Positions 7,445 through 15,154 of a stretch of 36,762 nt of DNA are shown in pieces; within the stretch, counting starts at the first letter, position 1; every line of letters begins with the position of its first letter. Source of the DNA: Vitreoscilla sp. (GTDB lineage: Bacteria; Pseudomonadota; Gammaproteobacteria; Burkholderiales; Neisseriaceae); assembly GCA_030150505.1 (NCBI GenBank), contig JASLFS010000019.1, positions 1 through 36,762 of the forward strand, read 5' to 3'. The position numbers and the translations under genes are program-made. The notes below the pieces were generated by a model. It was not told the DNA's origin. It did no database searches and was given only the letters and a program-made list of their open reading frames with translations.

Positions 7445-8122
7445 ATGAGTAGAGTCCTACTAGTTGATGACGATACTGTGCTAACTGAACTACTAAGTGA
7501 TTATTTAACTGCCGAAGGTTTAAATGTCAGCACAGAAGTAGACGGACAAGCAGGATTTCAAGCTGCACTGACTGGCCAATACGATGTTGTGGTTTTAGAT
7601 TCTATGATGCCAAAAATGAGTGGCTTAGATGCTCTAAAAGCCATTCGTGCACAGTCTAAAATCCCTGTTATTATGCTAACAGCTAAAGGGGATGATATTG
7701 ACCGTATTATTGGTTTAGAAATGGGTGCTGATGATTATGTGCCAAAACCATGCACTCCTCGTGAATTACTAGCTCGCATTAATGCTATTTTGCGCCGTAT
7801 GGAAAACAGCCAAAACAACACAACCACGCCTGATATTTTACAAGTTAGTGGTGTTTGTTTGATTCCAGCAAAACGCCAAGCGACATTAAATGACCAACCA
7901 TTAGAACTAACCAGTACTGAGTTTAATTTACTGGAAGTATTAATTCGTTATGCTGGTCAAATCGTTAGCAAAGAAACGCTATCACTTGAAGCTTTAGATA
8001 GAAAACTAGCAAAATTTGACCGCAGTATTGATGTGCATATTTCTAGTATTCGTCAAAAGCTAGGTGATGCAAGTTTGATTCAAACTGTTCGTGGACTTGG
8101 TTACTTATTTGTTCGTAACTAA
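7445..8122 (+). CDS. misR: OmpR/CpxR-type response regulator (MisR-like)
   Basis: This is a 225-residue two-domain response regulator. The receiver domain (1-118) has the acidic pocket D8-D10, phospho-acceptor D52 in VVVLDSMMP, T79 in VIMLTAKGD, and the conserved lysine in DDYVPKPCTPREL. The C-terminal winged helix (about 130-223) shows LTSTEFNLLEVLI and RSIDVHISSIRQKLGD, ending in TVRGLGYLFV. This is the CpxR branch, called MisR in Neisseria, where it controls envelope-stress and surface genes. AAGGAG is 8-9 bases before the ATG. The partner kinase follows after 44 bases. The symbol is by homology to the neisserial pair. Confidence 0.88.
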   Translation: MSRVLLVDDDTVLTELLSDYLTAEGLNVSTEVDGQAGFQAALTGQYDVVVLDSMMPKMSGLDALKAIRAQSKIPVIMLTAKGDDIDRIIGLEMGADDYVPKPCTPRELLARINAILRRMENSQNNTTTPDILQVSGVCLIPAKRQATLNDQPLELTSTEFNLLEVLIRYAGQIVSKETLSLEALDRKLAKFDRSIDVHISSIRQKLGDASLIQTVRGLGYLFVRN

Positions 8123-8166
8123 TTTCAGCATAATCTAATTAGTTATTAAATCAGAGACGACCGAAT

Positions 8167-9603
8167 ATGAAGCGCTTATTTTACAAAATTTTCTTTATTT
8201 TTTGTTTAGTGATTATTTGCGCGATTTCGGTCGCTAGCTTTTCCTTTTGGATTGTTCAAACAACCGTTAATGAAGTAAAAGTTAAACAACAGCGCAATAT
8301 TGAAAGTACTTTTTTATTCAATAGCGTCAATGCCTTTCGCAGCAAAGGTGAACGTGGCATTTTCGAAACTTTCGAAGAATGGCGCCATACTCCTGAACGA
8401 GATAATCTATTGGTTATCCGTGAAGATGACAATCAGGACATCTTTGAGCACCGAGTAAGCCCAAAAGAAATTCGCAAAGCACGTGAACATGCTAAAGAGA
8501 ATCCAAATGATCCTTTGGTTCAATTGGCTTTTGATCGATTCGGTCAAGAATATCTTTTTTACATTAAAGACTGGGATTCTCCCGCTGTTATCAAACCAAG
8601 ATTGCCACGAATTCCTGGCCTTCCATTAGCGCCTATTTGGCATGAATTAATTTTAATATCGCTTATTGTCATTGCTGGTTTGGTTTGTGCTTATATTCTA
8701 GCAAGCTACATTGCTAAACCAATTCGCATTTTACAAAATGGTTTTCATCAACTAGCTGAAGGCAATCTCGACACCCGCATTCGTCAACACATGGGCAAGA
8801 GAAAAGATGAATTAGTTGGCTTGGCAGATGATTTTGATGAAATGGCAGAGCAATTGCAGCTTTTAGTCGAAAAAGAACGGCATTTATTGCATCATGTATC
8901 ACATGAAATGCGCTCTCCTTTGGCTAGAATACAGGCCATGATTAGCCTGATTCAACAGCAGCCACAAAAACAAGATCAATATATAGCAAGGCTTGAAAAT
9001 GAGCTAAAACGCATGGATTTGCTGGTTGGGGAGCTATTAACGCTAGCCAGACTGGAAAGTGGCAATGCTAAAATTGAATACGATTTACTGCAATTCAATA
9101 ATTTTATCCATAATTTAGTACAAGATTCAGGCACTTTAGCGGAACAAAATAATCAAATGCTGCAATTGGTGCCTTGTCCCGAAGATTGCACAATCCTAGC
9201 AAATGAAGATTATTTATATCGTGCATTTGATAATGTGATTCGCAATGCCATGAATTATAGCCCTGAAGGCAGCCTCATTAATATTCGCTGTTCAAGTACG
9301 AAAAGCATGTTAATTGTTGATGTGGAAGATAATGGCTCGGGCGTACAAGAAGAAGAAATTCCCAATTTATTCATTGCTTTCTTTAGAGCAAGCAGTGGAG
9401 ACAACAAGCCTGGCACTGGGCTAGGTTTGGCTCTATCTCGACATATTATTGGTCAGCATAGCGGTAAAATATCAGCCTCAAATATTCAGCCACATGGCTT
9501 AAGAATTCGCTTTGAGCTGCCGCTAGTGACTAAACCTACTTTAAAGAAAGTAGAAAAGCAGCAACAAAAAGAAAATCAGGATAAATTATCCAAAGAAAAC
9601 TAA
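8167..9603 (+). CDS. misS: CpxA-type sensor histidine kinase (MisS-like)
   Basis: This 478-residue inner-membrane kinase is the partner of the preceding regulator. TM1 spans about residues 9-32, a periplasmic sensor domain 33-158, TM2 159-183 and HAMP 184-236. The dimerisation helix carries phospho-histidine H246 in HHVSHEMRSPLARIQ. The ATPase domain has an N box (NVIRNAMNYSPEG), G1 (DNGSGV) and G2 (PGTGLGLALS). The order and motifs match CpxA/MisS. The tail after about 455 is a low-complexity K/Q/E-rich extension. It terminates at an inverted repeat built from a DUS-like sequence. Confidence 0.88.
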   Translation: MKRLFYKIFFIFCLVIICAISVASFSFWIVQTTVNEVKVKQQRNIESTFLFNSVNAFRSKGERGIFETFEEWRHTPERDNLLVIREDDNQDIFEHRVSPKEIRKAREHAKENPNDPLVQLAFDRFGQEYLFYIKDWDSPAVIKPRLPRIPGLPLAPIWHELILISLIVIAGLVCAYILASYIAKPIRILQNGFHQLAEGNLDTRIRQHMGKRKDELVGLADDFDEMAEQLQLLVEKERHLLHHVSHEMRSPLARIQAMISLIQQQPQKQDQYIARLENELKRMDLLVGELLTLARLESGNAKIEYDLLQFNNFIHNLVQDSGTLAEQNNQMLQLVPCPEDCTILANEDYLYRAFDNVIRNAMNYSPEGSLINIRCSSTKSMLIVDVEDNGSGVQEEEIPNLFIAFFRASSGDNKPGTGLGLALSRHIIGQHSGKISASNIQPHGLRIRFELPLVTKPTLKKVEKQQQKENQDKLSKEN

Positions 9604-9636
9604 TATTTCTAAATATATTAAGTAAGCTTCAATACA

Positions 9637-9669
9637 AAAGGCTTCCTGAAAACCTTTCAGGAAGCCTTT
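9637..9669. terminator. Bidirectional terminator made of an inverted pair of DUS-like 12-mers
   Basis: A perfect 15-bp stem (9637-9651 / 9655-9669) with a 3-base loop lies between the convergent misS and fabG genes. Each arm contains AGGCTTCCTGAA, one base different from AGGCTGCCTGAA, the uptake sequence found at 23.97 kb. Neisseriaceae often use inverted uptake sequences as terminators. Confidence 0.85.
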
Positions 9670-9689
9670 AATTATGCTTAATTTCAAAA

Positions 9690-10436
9690 TTAAGGCATTA
9701 ACATACCACCATTCACATGAATGGTTTGCCCAGTCACATAACTACCTAAATCAGATGCCAAGAACAATACTGCATTGGCAATATCTTGTGCTTCACCTAA
9801 TTTACCCAAAGCAATGTTTTTCGCTAAATCTAAACGTTGTTCTTCTGGTAACGCACGAGTCATATCTGTATCAATAAAACCAGGAGCAACACAGTTAACA
9901 GTGATACCACGGCTGCCTACTTCACGTGCCATTGATTTTGAAAAACCCATCAAGCCTGCTTTGGCTGCTGCATAATTCGCTTGTCCAGCATTACCCATCG
10001 TACCAATAATAGAAGTAATATTAATAATTCTACCCGAACGATTTTTCATCATGCCACGCAAAACTGCTTTACTACTACGGAAAACAGATTTCAAATTCAC
10101 CTGCATGATGTCGTCCCATTCGTTTTCCTTCATGCGCATTAATAAATTGTCACGCGTAATGCCAGCATTGTTAACCAAGATATCTATCTTGCCAAACTCT
10201 TTTTCAACCGAGCTAATTAACTCTTCAATGCTATTTTCATCAGAAACATTTAATTGACGACCATGTCCATTCCATTGTTGCAAACGCTCGCCAATTTTAG
10301 CTGCTTGCTCATCGCTTGTTGCTGTACCAATAACAATTGCCCCAGCTTGAGCCAATGTATCAGCAATCGCAGCACCAATACCACGAGAAGCACCCGTTAC
10401 CAAGGCAACTTTGCCAGCAAAATCCAAATTCATCAT
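9690..10436 (-). CDS. fabG: 3-oxoacyl-[acyl-carrier-protein] reductase
   Basis: FabG reduces 3-ketoacyl-ACP with NADPH in the elongation cycle of type II fatty acid synthesis. The 248-residue short-chain dehydrogenase has the cofactor motif TGASRGIG (14-21), NNAG (89-92), and the catalytic triad S142, Y155, K159 within NITSIIG and NYAAAKAG. The C-terminus VTGQTIHVNGGM is typical. A GAGGGAAG ribosome site precedes the first of two ATG codons. It is the last gene of the minus-strand plsX-fabH-fabD-fabG cluster, 12 bases after fabD. acpP, which follows fabG in many bacteria, is absent; a terminator comes next. Confidence 0.96.
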   Translation of the reverse strand: MMNLDFAGKVALVTGASRGIGAAIADTLAQAGAIVIGTATSDEQAAKIGERLQQWNGHGRQLNVSDENSIEELISSVEKEFGKIDILVNNAGITRDNLLMRMKENEWDDIMQVNLKSVFRSSKAVLRGMMKNRSGRIINITSIIGTMGNAGQANYAAAKAGLMGFSKSMAREVGSRGITVNCVAPGFIDTDMTRALPEEQRLDLAKNIALGKLGEAQDIANAVLFLASDLGSYVTGQTIHVNGGMLMP

Positions 10437-10448
10437 GATACTTCCCTC

Positions 10449-11378
10449 TTAAACCTGTTCTTGAACAAATGCTTCAATTTGCTCAATAGTCAATAATGGT
10501 ACACAACTTGCTTCTTTATTAATGCGCTTAGCCAAACCAGCCAAAACCTTACCAGGTCCACACTCAGCTGCCTGCTTCACATCTTCTGCCACCAAAGCAT
10601 TCACTGTTTCTGTCCAGCGAACAGGAGAATACAATTGTTTAACCAACGCATCAGCAATCGCTGATGGCTCTTGATGAGACAACACATCAACATTATGAAT
10701 AACACGAATCGTCGGCTGTGCAATTTGCACATCTTGCAAAGCACTTGCTAATTTCTCTGCAGCACCTTTCATCAAACTACAGTGAGACGGAACCGATACA
10801 GGCAAAGGCAATGCGCGCTTAGCTCCAGCCTCTTTTGCTGCCACCATAGCACGCTCTACAGCCGCTTTTTGACCAGCAATGACCACTTGCCCTGGAGAGT
10901 TAAAATTAACAGCCTCAACCACACCGCCTTGCGCTGCAGATGCACACAAAGCAATCACATCTTCATCAGCCAAACCCAAAATAGCTGCCATTGCGCCCTC
11001 ACCTTGAGGAACAGCTTCTTGCATCAATTGCGCACGTAATCTCACAAGCTTGACTGCATCGGCAAAATTCAAACTATTTGCTGCAACCAAAGCAGAATAC
11101 TCGCCTAAGCTATGTCCAGCCATGACACTTGGTAAACTTCCGCCTAGCTCTTGATAAGCACGGTAAGTTGCAACACCAGCCGCCAACATCAATGGCTGCG
11201 TATTAATGGTTTCATTAATTACCGCTGCATCTTCACCAGTTTGCATTGCCCATAAATCTTGACCCAATGCATCCGAAGCTTCATCAAATGTTTTTTTCAC
11301 AATATCTAAAGTTGCCAAGCCACTCATCATATTTAAACTTTGAGAACCTTGACCTGGGAAGTAAAAAGCAAAAGCCAT
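10449..11378 (-). CDS. fabD: Malonyl-CoA-acyl carrier protein transacylase
   Basis: FabD moves malonyl from CoA to ACP and supplies extender units. The 309-residue sequence has the oxyanion-hole segment FPGQGSQ (7-13), the nucleophile S90 in GHSLGEYS, and the histidine of VPSHCSLM near residue 200, with the acyltransferase fold throughout. AAAGAGG precedes the ATG by 6 bases. It lies between the CDP-alcohol phosphotransferase gene (37-base gap) and fabG (12-base gap) on the minus strand and is probably co-transcribed with both. Confidence 0.96.
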   Translation of the reverse strand: MAFAFYFPGQGSQSLNMMSGLATLDIVKKTFDEASDALGQDLWAMQTGEDAAVINETINTQPLMLAAGVATYRAYQELGGSLPSVMAGHSLGEYSALVAANSLNFADAVKLVRLRAQLMQEAVPQGEGAMAAILGLADEDVIALCASAAQGGVVEAVNFNSPGQVVIAGQKAAVERAMVAAKEAGAKRALPLPVSVPSHCSLMKGAAEKLASALQDVQIAQPTIRVIHNVDVLSHQEPSAIADALVKQLYSPVRWTETVNALVAEDVKQAAECGPGKVLAGLAKRINKEASCVPLLTIEQIEAFVQEQV

Positions 11379-11415
11379 GCAAAACCTCTTTCGTTTTGAA
11401 GCAAAATACAGCGTT

Positions 11416-12069
11416 TTAAGAACGCTGTGCTAAATCAATTAATACCATTTTGGTACGTACAACAGTTGTCCACAAACTGCCAACCACCAAAACCCATAAA
11501 ATAATATAAAGTAAATACTGAGCCCATTGAATTGGCATAAAAGCAGCAGCAACAGTGCCAATCGTAACCAATGCCATGCGTTGTTGCTTGGCAAAAGGAC
11601 CAAGAAATTTTTGTGGCAATCCACAAGAACCACCTAATACACGAATATAAGCTGTGGCCATAGCAAAAAGTGCCGCTAAATAACCCAATGACACTGCACC
11701 CCAATACTCAGACAACCCATAAGCTAAGCCAATAAAAATAACCGAATCGGCTATTCTGTCCGGTACTTCATTATAGACTTCTCCACCCGGGGTTTTCATT
11801 CCACCTTCAACAGCAACCATGCCGTCAAATAAATTGCACAGCAATCGACCCTGAATCATCACAGCAGCAAAAATTAGTGCTACAGATACCATCACAGGCT
11901 GACTAAAGCGAAATGAAAATCCCAAGCTCAATGCAGCAAGTGCTGCAAAAATAACACTACAAATAGAAATTGTATTAGGTTGAATCTTCCATTGAACCAG
12001 TCGACGCGCAATCACCTGAATTATGCGATTATTGCGTGTTTTAATTGGACGTCTATTTTCCACACTCAT
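11416..12069 (-). CDS. CDP-alcohol phosphatidyltransferase family membrane protein with substituted catalytic motif
   Basis: This 217-residue integral membrane protein has about six hydrophobic segments and the layout of CDP-alcohol phosphotransferases. The family signature D-x2-DG-x2-AR-x8-G-x3-D-x3-D is present in altered form: N79, D82, G83, A86, V87, G96, N100, D104. Thus two of the four metal/catalytic aspartates are asparagine and the arginine is valine, while the surrounding sequence (GRLLCNLFDG, NEVPDRIAD) looks conserved and intact. From context the substrate would be a phospholipid or head-group alcohol, but it cannot be named. It sits between fabH (25-base gap) and fabD (37-base gap), so it is made with fatty-acid synthesis enzymes. 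It may be a distinct subfamily with altered chemistry rather than a pseudoenzyme. Confidence 0.8.
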   Translation of the reverse strand: MSVENRRPIKTRNNRIIQVIARRLVQWKIQPNTISICSVIFAALAALSLGFSFRFSQPVMVSVALIFAAVMIQGRLLCNLFDGMVAVEGGMKTPGGEVYNEVPDRIADSVIFIGLAYGLSEYWGAVSLGYLAALFAMATAYIRVLGGSCGLPQKFLGPFAKQQRMALVTIGTVAAAFMPIQWAQYLLYIILWVLVVGSLWTTVVRTKMVLIDLAQRS

Positions 12070-12094
12070 ACAATTCCCATCAAAAAATAAATAA

Positions 12095-13054
12095 TTAGTA
12101 TTTCACTAAAACAGCACCCCAAGCGAAACCACCGCCAATGCCTTCTAACAACAACGTCTGACCTCGCTGAATGCGACCATCACGGACACCAGCATCTAAG
12201 GCCAAAGGAATCGAAGCAGCAGAAGTATTGCCATGGTCTTGCACCGTAACAATCACTTTATCCATGCTCAAACCCAAATGGCGCGCAGTGCTATCAATAA
12301 TACGCAAATTAGCCTGATGTGGAACTACCCAGTCAATCTCTTCAGCACTTACATTGGCTTCTTCCATTACCGCCATGCCAACTTTAGTCAACGCTTTCAC
12401 TGCAAATTTAAAGACGCCTTGACCATCCATTTGCACAAAGGGATACCCCTCTAACTGACCATTTCTAATTTGCGCTGGTGTTTGCAATAAATAAGAATAA
12501 CGTCCATCCGCTTCCAATTTAGCATGCAAAACACCGGGCTCTTCGCTAGCACCCAGTACAACCGCACCAGCACCATCGCCAAACAACACGCAAGTTCGTC
12601 GATCATCCCAATTTACAATGCGGCTAAATGTCTCCGCACCAATAACAAGTGCCTTCTTAGCCAAACCTGTTTTAATATAAGCATCAGCAGTCACCAAAGC
12701 ATACATAAAACCAGCGCACACAGCTTGTACATCAAATGCCGCACCTTGGTGAACACCTAATTTTTCTTGTACCAAGCATGCAGTACTAGGAAATTGCATA
12801 TCAGGAGTTGCTGTCGCAACAATGATTAAATCAATCTCATCAACACTAACACCCGAAGATTCCAGTGCTTGTTGAGCCGCTTTTACAGCCAAATCACTGG
12901 TTAATTCATTTTCTGCAGCAATATGACGAGCTTTAATACCTGTTCTGGAGGTAATCCACTCATCAGAAGTATCCAGACGCTGACTTAAATCATCATTACT
13001 AACTCTTTCTTGCGGTAAATAGCTACCTGTTCCTAGAATTTTGGCATATTGCAT
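12095..13054 (-). CDS. fabH: 3-oxoacyl-[acyl-carrier-protein] synthase III
   Basis: FabH condenses acetyl-CoA with malonyl-ACP to start fatty-acid synthesis. The 319-residue protein has the catalytic triad C113 (AVCAGFMYAL), H246 (VPHQANLRI) and N276 (HGNTSAAS), and the N-terminal GTGSYLPQ motif. I use the ATG at 13054, which has AAGG 8 bases upstream, not the TTG two codons earlier, which would be too close to that site. It is downstream of plsX; a 10-bp hairpin lies in the 69-base gap. Translation may therefore begin just after an attenuator-like structure. Confidence 0.95.
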   Translation of the reverse strand: MQYAKILGTGSYLPQERVSNDDLSQRLDTSDEWITSRTGIKARHIAAENELTSDLAVKAAQQALESSGVSVDEIDLIIVATATPDMQFPSTACLVQEKLGVHQGAAFDVQAVCAGFMYALVTADAYIKTGLAKKALVIGAETFSRIVNWDDRRTCVLFGDGAGAVVLGASEEPGVLHAKLEADGRYSYLLQTPAQIRNGQLEGYPFVQMDGQGVFKFAVKALTKVGMAVMEEANVSAEEIDWVVPHQANLRIIDSTARHLGLSMDKVIVTVQDHGNTSAASIPLALDAGVRDGRIQRGQTLLLEGIGGGFAWGAVLVKY

Positions 13055-13070
13055 ATTCAATACCTTATAG

Positions 13071-13095
13071 AAAAGCGGTCATCAAGACCGCTTTT
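13071..13095 (-). terminator. Hairpin between plsX and fabH, possible weak terminator/attenuator
   Basis: On the minus strand, AAAAGCGGTC-TTGAT-GACCGCTTTT forms a perfect 10-bp stem followed by CTATAAGG. There is only a short T tract (four T's within the stem), and the fabH ribosome site begins a few bases later. It could lower fabH expression or mark partial termination or an RNA-processing site. Confidence 0.5.
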
Positions 13096-13123
13096 ATCTT
13101 AACCACTTAAAACCAATTACCCG

Positions 13124-14173
13124 CTATGCCTTCTCTGCCTGCTGCTTGGCTTCTATTTCAGCCAATCTTTCCATTGCTTTACCAATACCTAACTCAAGCT
13201 TAGTTTGAATTTCGGCTTTCGCTTCATAATAAGCTTCTTGTAAAGCATAGTTAAAACCAATGGCATCAGTGCCACCATGACTTTTCACCACAATACCACG
13301 CAAGCCGAGAAAGATAGCACCATTAAATCGACGAGGATCAAAACGACGCTTAAAACTTTTCAAAACAGGTAAAGCCATCATTCCGCTAAATTTAGTCATC
13401 ATTGATTTACTAAATTCTTCTTTGATGACACCCCCCATCATCTTCACTGCGCCTTCAATTGCTTTTAAAGTCACATTACCAACAAAACCATCTGCCACGA
13501 TAACATCTACATCACCCGTGAAAATATCATCACCTTCAACATTACCGATAAAATTTAACGGCGTTTTAGCCAGAAGCTGATAAGCTTCTTTGATGGTTTC
13601 AGTTCCTTTAATATCTTCTTTACCCACATTTAAAATGCCAACTTTAGGCTCTTTTTTCTGTGGATACATCGCTTTTACTAAATAAGAACCCATAACGCCA
13701 AATTGCATTAACTGCTGTGGCGTACTATCAATATTTGCCCCCAAATCCAACACACAAGTTGCACCTTGAGTTTGATTTGGTAAAAATTTTGCAATCGCAG
13801 GGCGCTCAATACCAGGCAACGTTTTCAGTACAAAACGAGCCGTTGCCATCAACGCGCCAGTATTCCCAGCAGAAACGGCAGCTTGTGCCTTACCTTCTTT
13901 AACTTGGTTTACTGCAACACGCATTGAAGAATCTTTTTTATTTTTTAGCGCAGATTGAGGTTGCTCATCCATGCTAACCACTTCGCTAGCGTGCTGAATA
14001 GTTATTTGCGACATAGGCGCATTCACACTACTCAAAGCACTTTTAATTTGAACTTCATCGCCAACCATAATTAAATGGGCATCACGATGACGCTCTAAAA
14101 ACGCCACAGCCGCAGGAATGGTAACCGACAAACCGATATCACCACCCATTGCATCAACAGCAATTGTAATCAT
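13124..14173 (-). CDS. plsX: Phosphate acyltransferase PlsX
   Basis: PlsX converts acyl-ACP to acyl-phosphate for PlsY in phospholipid synthesis and is a peripheral membrane protein. The 349-residue sequence starts with ITIAVDAMGGD (2-12) and contains the family segments AAVSAGNTGALMA, TCVLDLGANID, and DVIVADGFVGNVTLK. The C-terminus is an E/K/A-rich helix. The ATG at 14173 has GAAGTG 7 bases upstream. It has its own promoter candidate (TATAAT at 14291-14296) because the upstream rpmF unit ends in a terminator, so plsX begins the second minus-strand unit of the cluster. Confidence 0.95.
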   Translation of the reverse strand: MITIAVDAMGGDIGLSVTIPAAVAFLERHRDAHLIMVGDEVQIKSALSSVNAPMSQITIQHASEVVSMDEQPQSALKNKKDSSMRVAVNQVKEGKAQAAVSAGNTGALMATARFVLKTLPGIERPAIAKFLPNQTQGATCVLDLGANIDSTPQQLMQFGVMGSYLVKAMYPQKKEPKVGILNVGKEDIKGTETIKEAYQLLAKTPLNFIGNVEGDDIFTGDVDVIVADGFVGNVTLKAIEGAVKMMGGVIKEEFSKSMMTKFSGMMALPVLKSFKRRFDPRRFNGAIFLGLRGIVVKSHGGTDAIGFNYALQEAYYEAKAEIQTKLELGIGKAMERLAEIEAKQQAEKA

Positions 14174-14290
14174 TATTTCACTTCATAAAGATTCAGAAGC
14201 ACATAGCTTAACATGAGCTGTTTTTATGGAACAAGTTAAAACTCGTCCACTTAAACTCATTTTGAGCATGATCACTAATCTTCGTGCCTC

Positions 14291-14319
14291 ATTATATAAG
14301 AAAAAGAAAATAAATAGAA
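14291..14319 (-). promoter_or_regulatory. Putative plsX promoter
   Basis: On the minus strand, a consensus TATAAT (14296-14291) lies 17 bases from TTCTAT (14319-14314). The predicted leader is about 110 bases. It is the only good -10 between the rpmF terminator and plsX. Confidence 0.5.
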
Positions 14320-14339
14320 TATTAACTCTATACAATCAA

Positions 14340-14373
14340 TAAAAAAGACCAGTCAAAATGACTGGTCTTTTTT
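14340..14373 (-). terminator. Terminator of the yceD-rpmF unit
   Basis: AGACCAGTCA / TGACTGGTCT (14346-14355 and 14359-14368) forms a 10-bp stem with a 3-base loop, with six T's on the minus-strand exit side. It lies just after rpmF. Confidence 0.88.
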
Positions 14374-14386
14374 GTATTCAACTAAA

Positions 14387-14566
14387 TTATTCGCCTTTAG
14401 CTTTTACCACTTTACGACCGCGGTACATGCCATTAGGAGAAATATGGTGACGCAAATGCGTTTCGCCAGTTGCTTGGTCAACAGCTACATTAGCTGCAGT
14501 TAAAGCATCGTGTGAACGGTGCATACCACGTTTAGATGGTGATTTTTTGTTTTGTTGAACTGCCAT
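14387..14566 (-). CDS. rpmF: 50S ribosomal protein L32
   Basis: A 59-residue basic protein starts MAVQQNKKSPSKRGMHRSHD and ends RGRKVVKAKGE. The family signature SKRGMHRSHDAL and the LRHHI...G.YRGRKV segment are intact; the length is typical of proteobacterial L32 (57-60). This is the cysteine-free form, without the zinc ribbon seen in some L32 proteins. GGAG is 8 bases before the ATG. It lies 28 bases after yceD and is followed by a terminator, the usual yceD-rpmF pairing. Confidence 0.97.
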   Translation of the reverse strand: MAVQQNKKSPSKRGMHRSHDALTAANVAVDQATGETHLRHHISPNGMYRGRKVVKAKGE

Positions 14567-14594
14567 GAGGAGTACTCCATAAAAAATAAATAAG

Positions 14595-15098
14595 TTACTG
14601 GCTTTTTTTCAGCCCCGCCAATGCTGCAAACGGATTAGGCTTGTCACGATTAATGCGTGTAATCTCTTCATTATCGCAAACGTCATGCCTTGGCGAAAAC
14701 GGTAGTGCCATAATCAATTGATCTTCCACCAAAGCCAAAACTGACAGCTCAGGCTCAATAACAATGCCATCCACATCAGGATCCGTTAGCATCGCCTCGT
14801 CAATACTTTCTTCATCTTTAAACAAAGTAATGCGCACTGCTTCTTCAACATCGAACGCAATAGGTTTCAGGCAACGTTGGCATTGTAATTGCAATTGTCC
14901 TTGAATAGACAAATTCAAATAACATCGCTCAAATTCATCAACACCACCTGTTAAAACAAAGTGAATTGGTGAATCTGTGCTAGCCAAATATTCGTGCGAT
15001 CTAATGCGCTCATCTAGCTGATTTAAAGCAATTGTGTCATCAAGCTGCTCACGCGCTCGAGCAAAGGCAACTGGGTCAATCAAAATAGGGTTTAACAT
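14595..15098 (-). CDS. yceD: YceD / DUF177 family protein (23S rRNA accumulation protein)
   Basis: This 167-residue cytosolic protein matches YceD (DUF177), which is linked to 23S rRNA accumulation and nearly always precedes rpmF. The CxRC pair LQCQRCLKP, the ALVEDQLIMALPFSP segment and the C-terminal KPNPFAALAGLKK are diagnostic. I place the start at the ATG at 15098 (MLNPILIDPVAFAR), which aligns with the E. coli N-terminus. The upstream in-frame GTG at 15146 is rejected because the -35 and -10 of the promoter fall between them. With transcription starting near 15101 the message would be almost leaderless, and indeed no Shine-Dalgarno is seen. Confidence 0.9.
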   Translation of the reverse strand: MLNPILIDPVAFARAREQLDDTIALNQLDERIRSHEYLASTDSPIHFVLTGGVDEFERCYLNLSIQGQLQLQCQRCLKPIAFDVEEAVRITLFKDEESIDEAMLTDPDVDGIVIEPELSVLALVEDQLIMALPFSPRHDVCDNEEITRINRDKPNPFAALAGLKKSQ

Positions 15099-15107
15099 AA
15101 ACGGAGT

Positions 15108-15137
15108 ATGATATAATTTTTGCTGTAATTTTGTCAA
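15108..15137 (-). promoter_or_regulatory. yceD-rpmF promoter
   Basis: On the minus strand, a consensus TTGACA (15137-15132) is 18 bases from TATCAT (15113-15108). The expected start is about 3 bases before the yceD ATG. Its -10 overlaps the -10 of the divergent maf promoter. Confidence 0.65.
15109..15117 (+). promoter_or_regulatory. Extended -10 promoter of maf (yceF)
   Basis: TGATATAAT is a perfect extended -10 (TGn-TATAAT); no -35 is needed or seen. The predicted start is near 15124, 31 bases before the maf ATG. It shares bases 15109-15113 with the divergent yceD -10 box. Confidence 0.6.
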
Positions 15138-15154
15138 TTTATTCACTGAATTTT

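Noticed and set aside
13055..13060. TTG start for fabH two codons upstream of the ATG
   Set aside because: The AAGG site would be only about 2 bases away from TTG, while it is 8 bases from the ATG at 13054.
15131..15154. TTG start for maf with an eight-residue extension
   Set aside because: Maf proteins begin directly with the IL-strand before GSSS; the ATG at 15155 fits and lies about 31 bases after the predicted transcription start.
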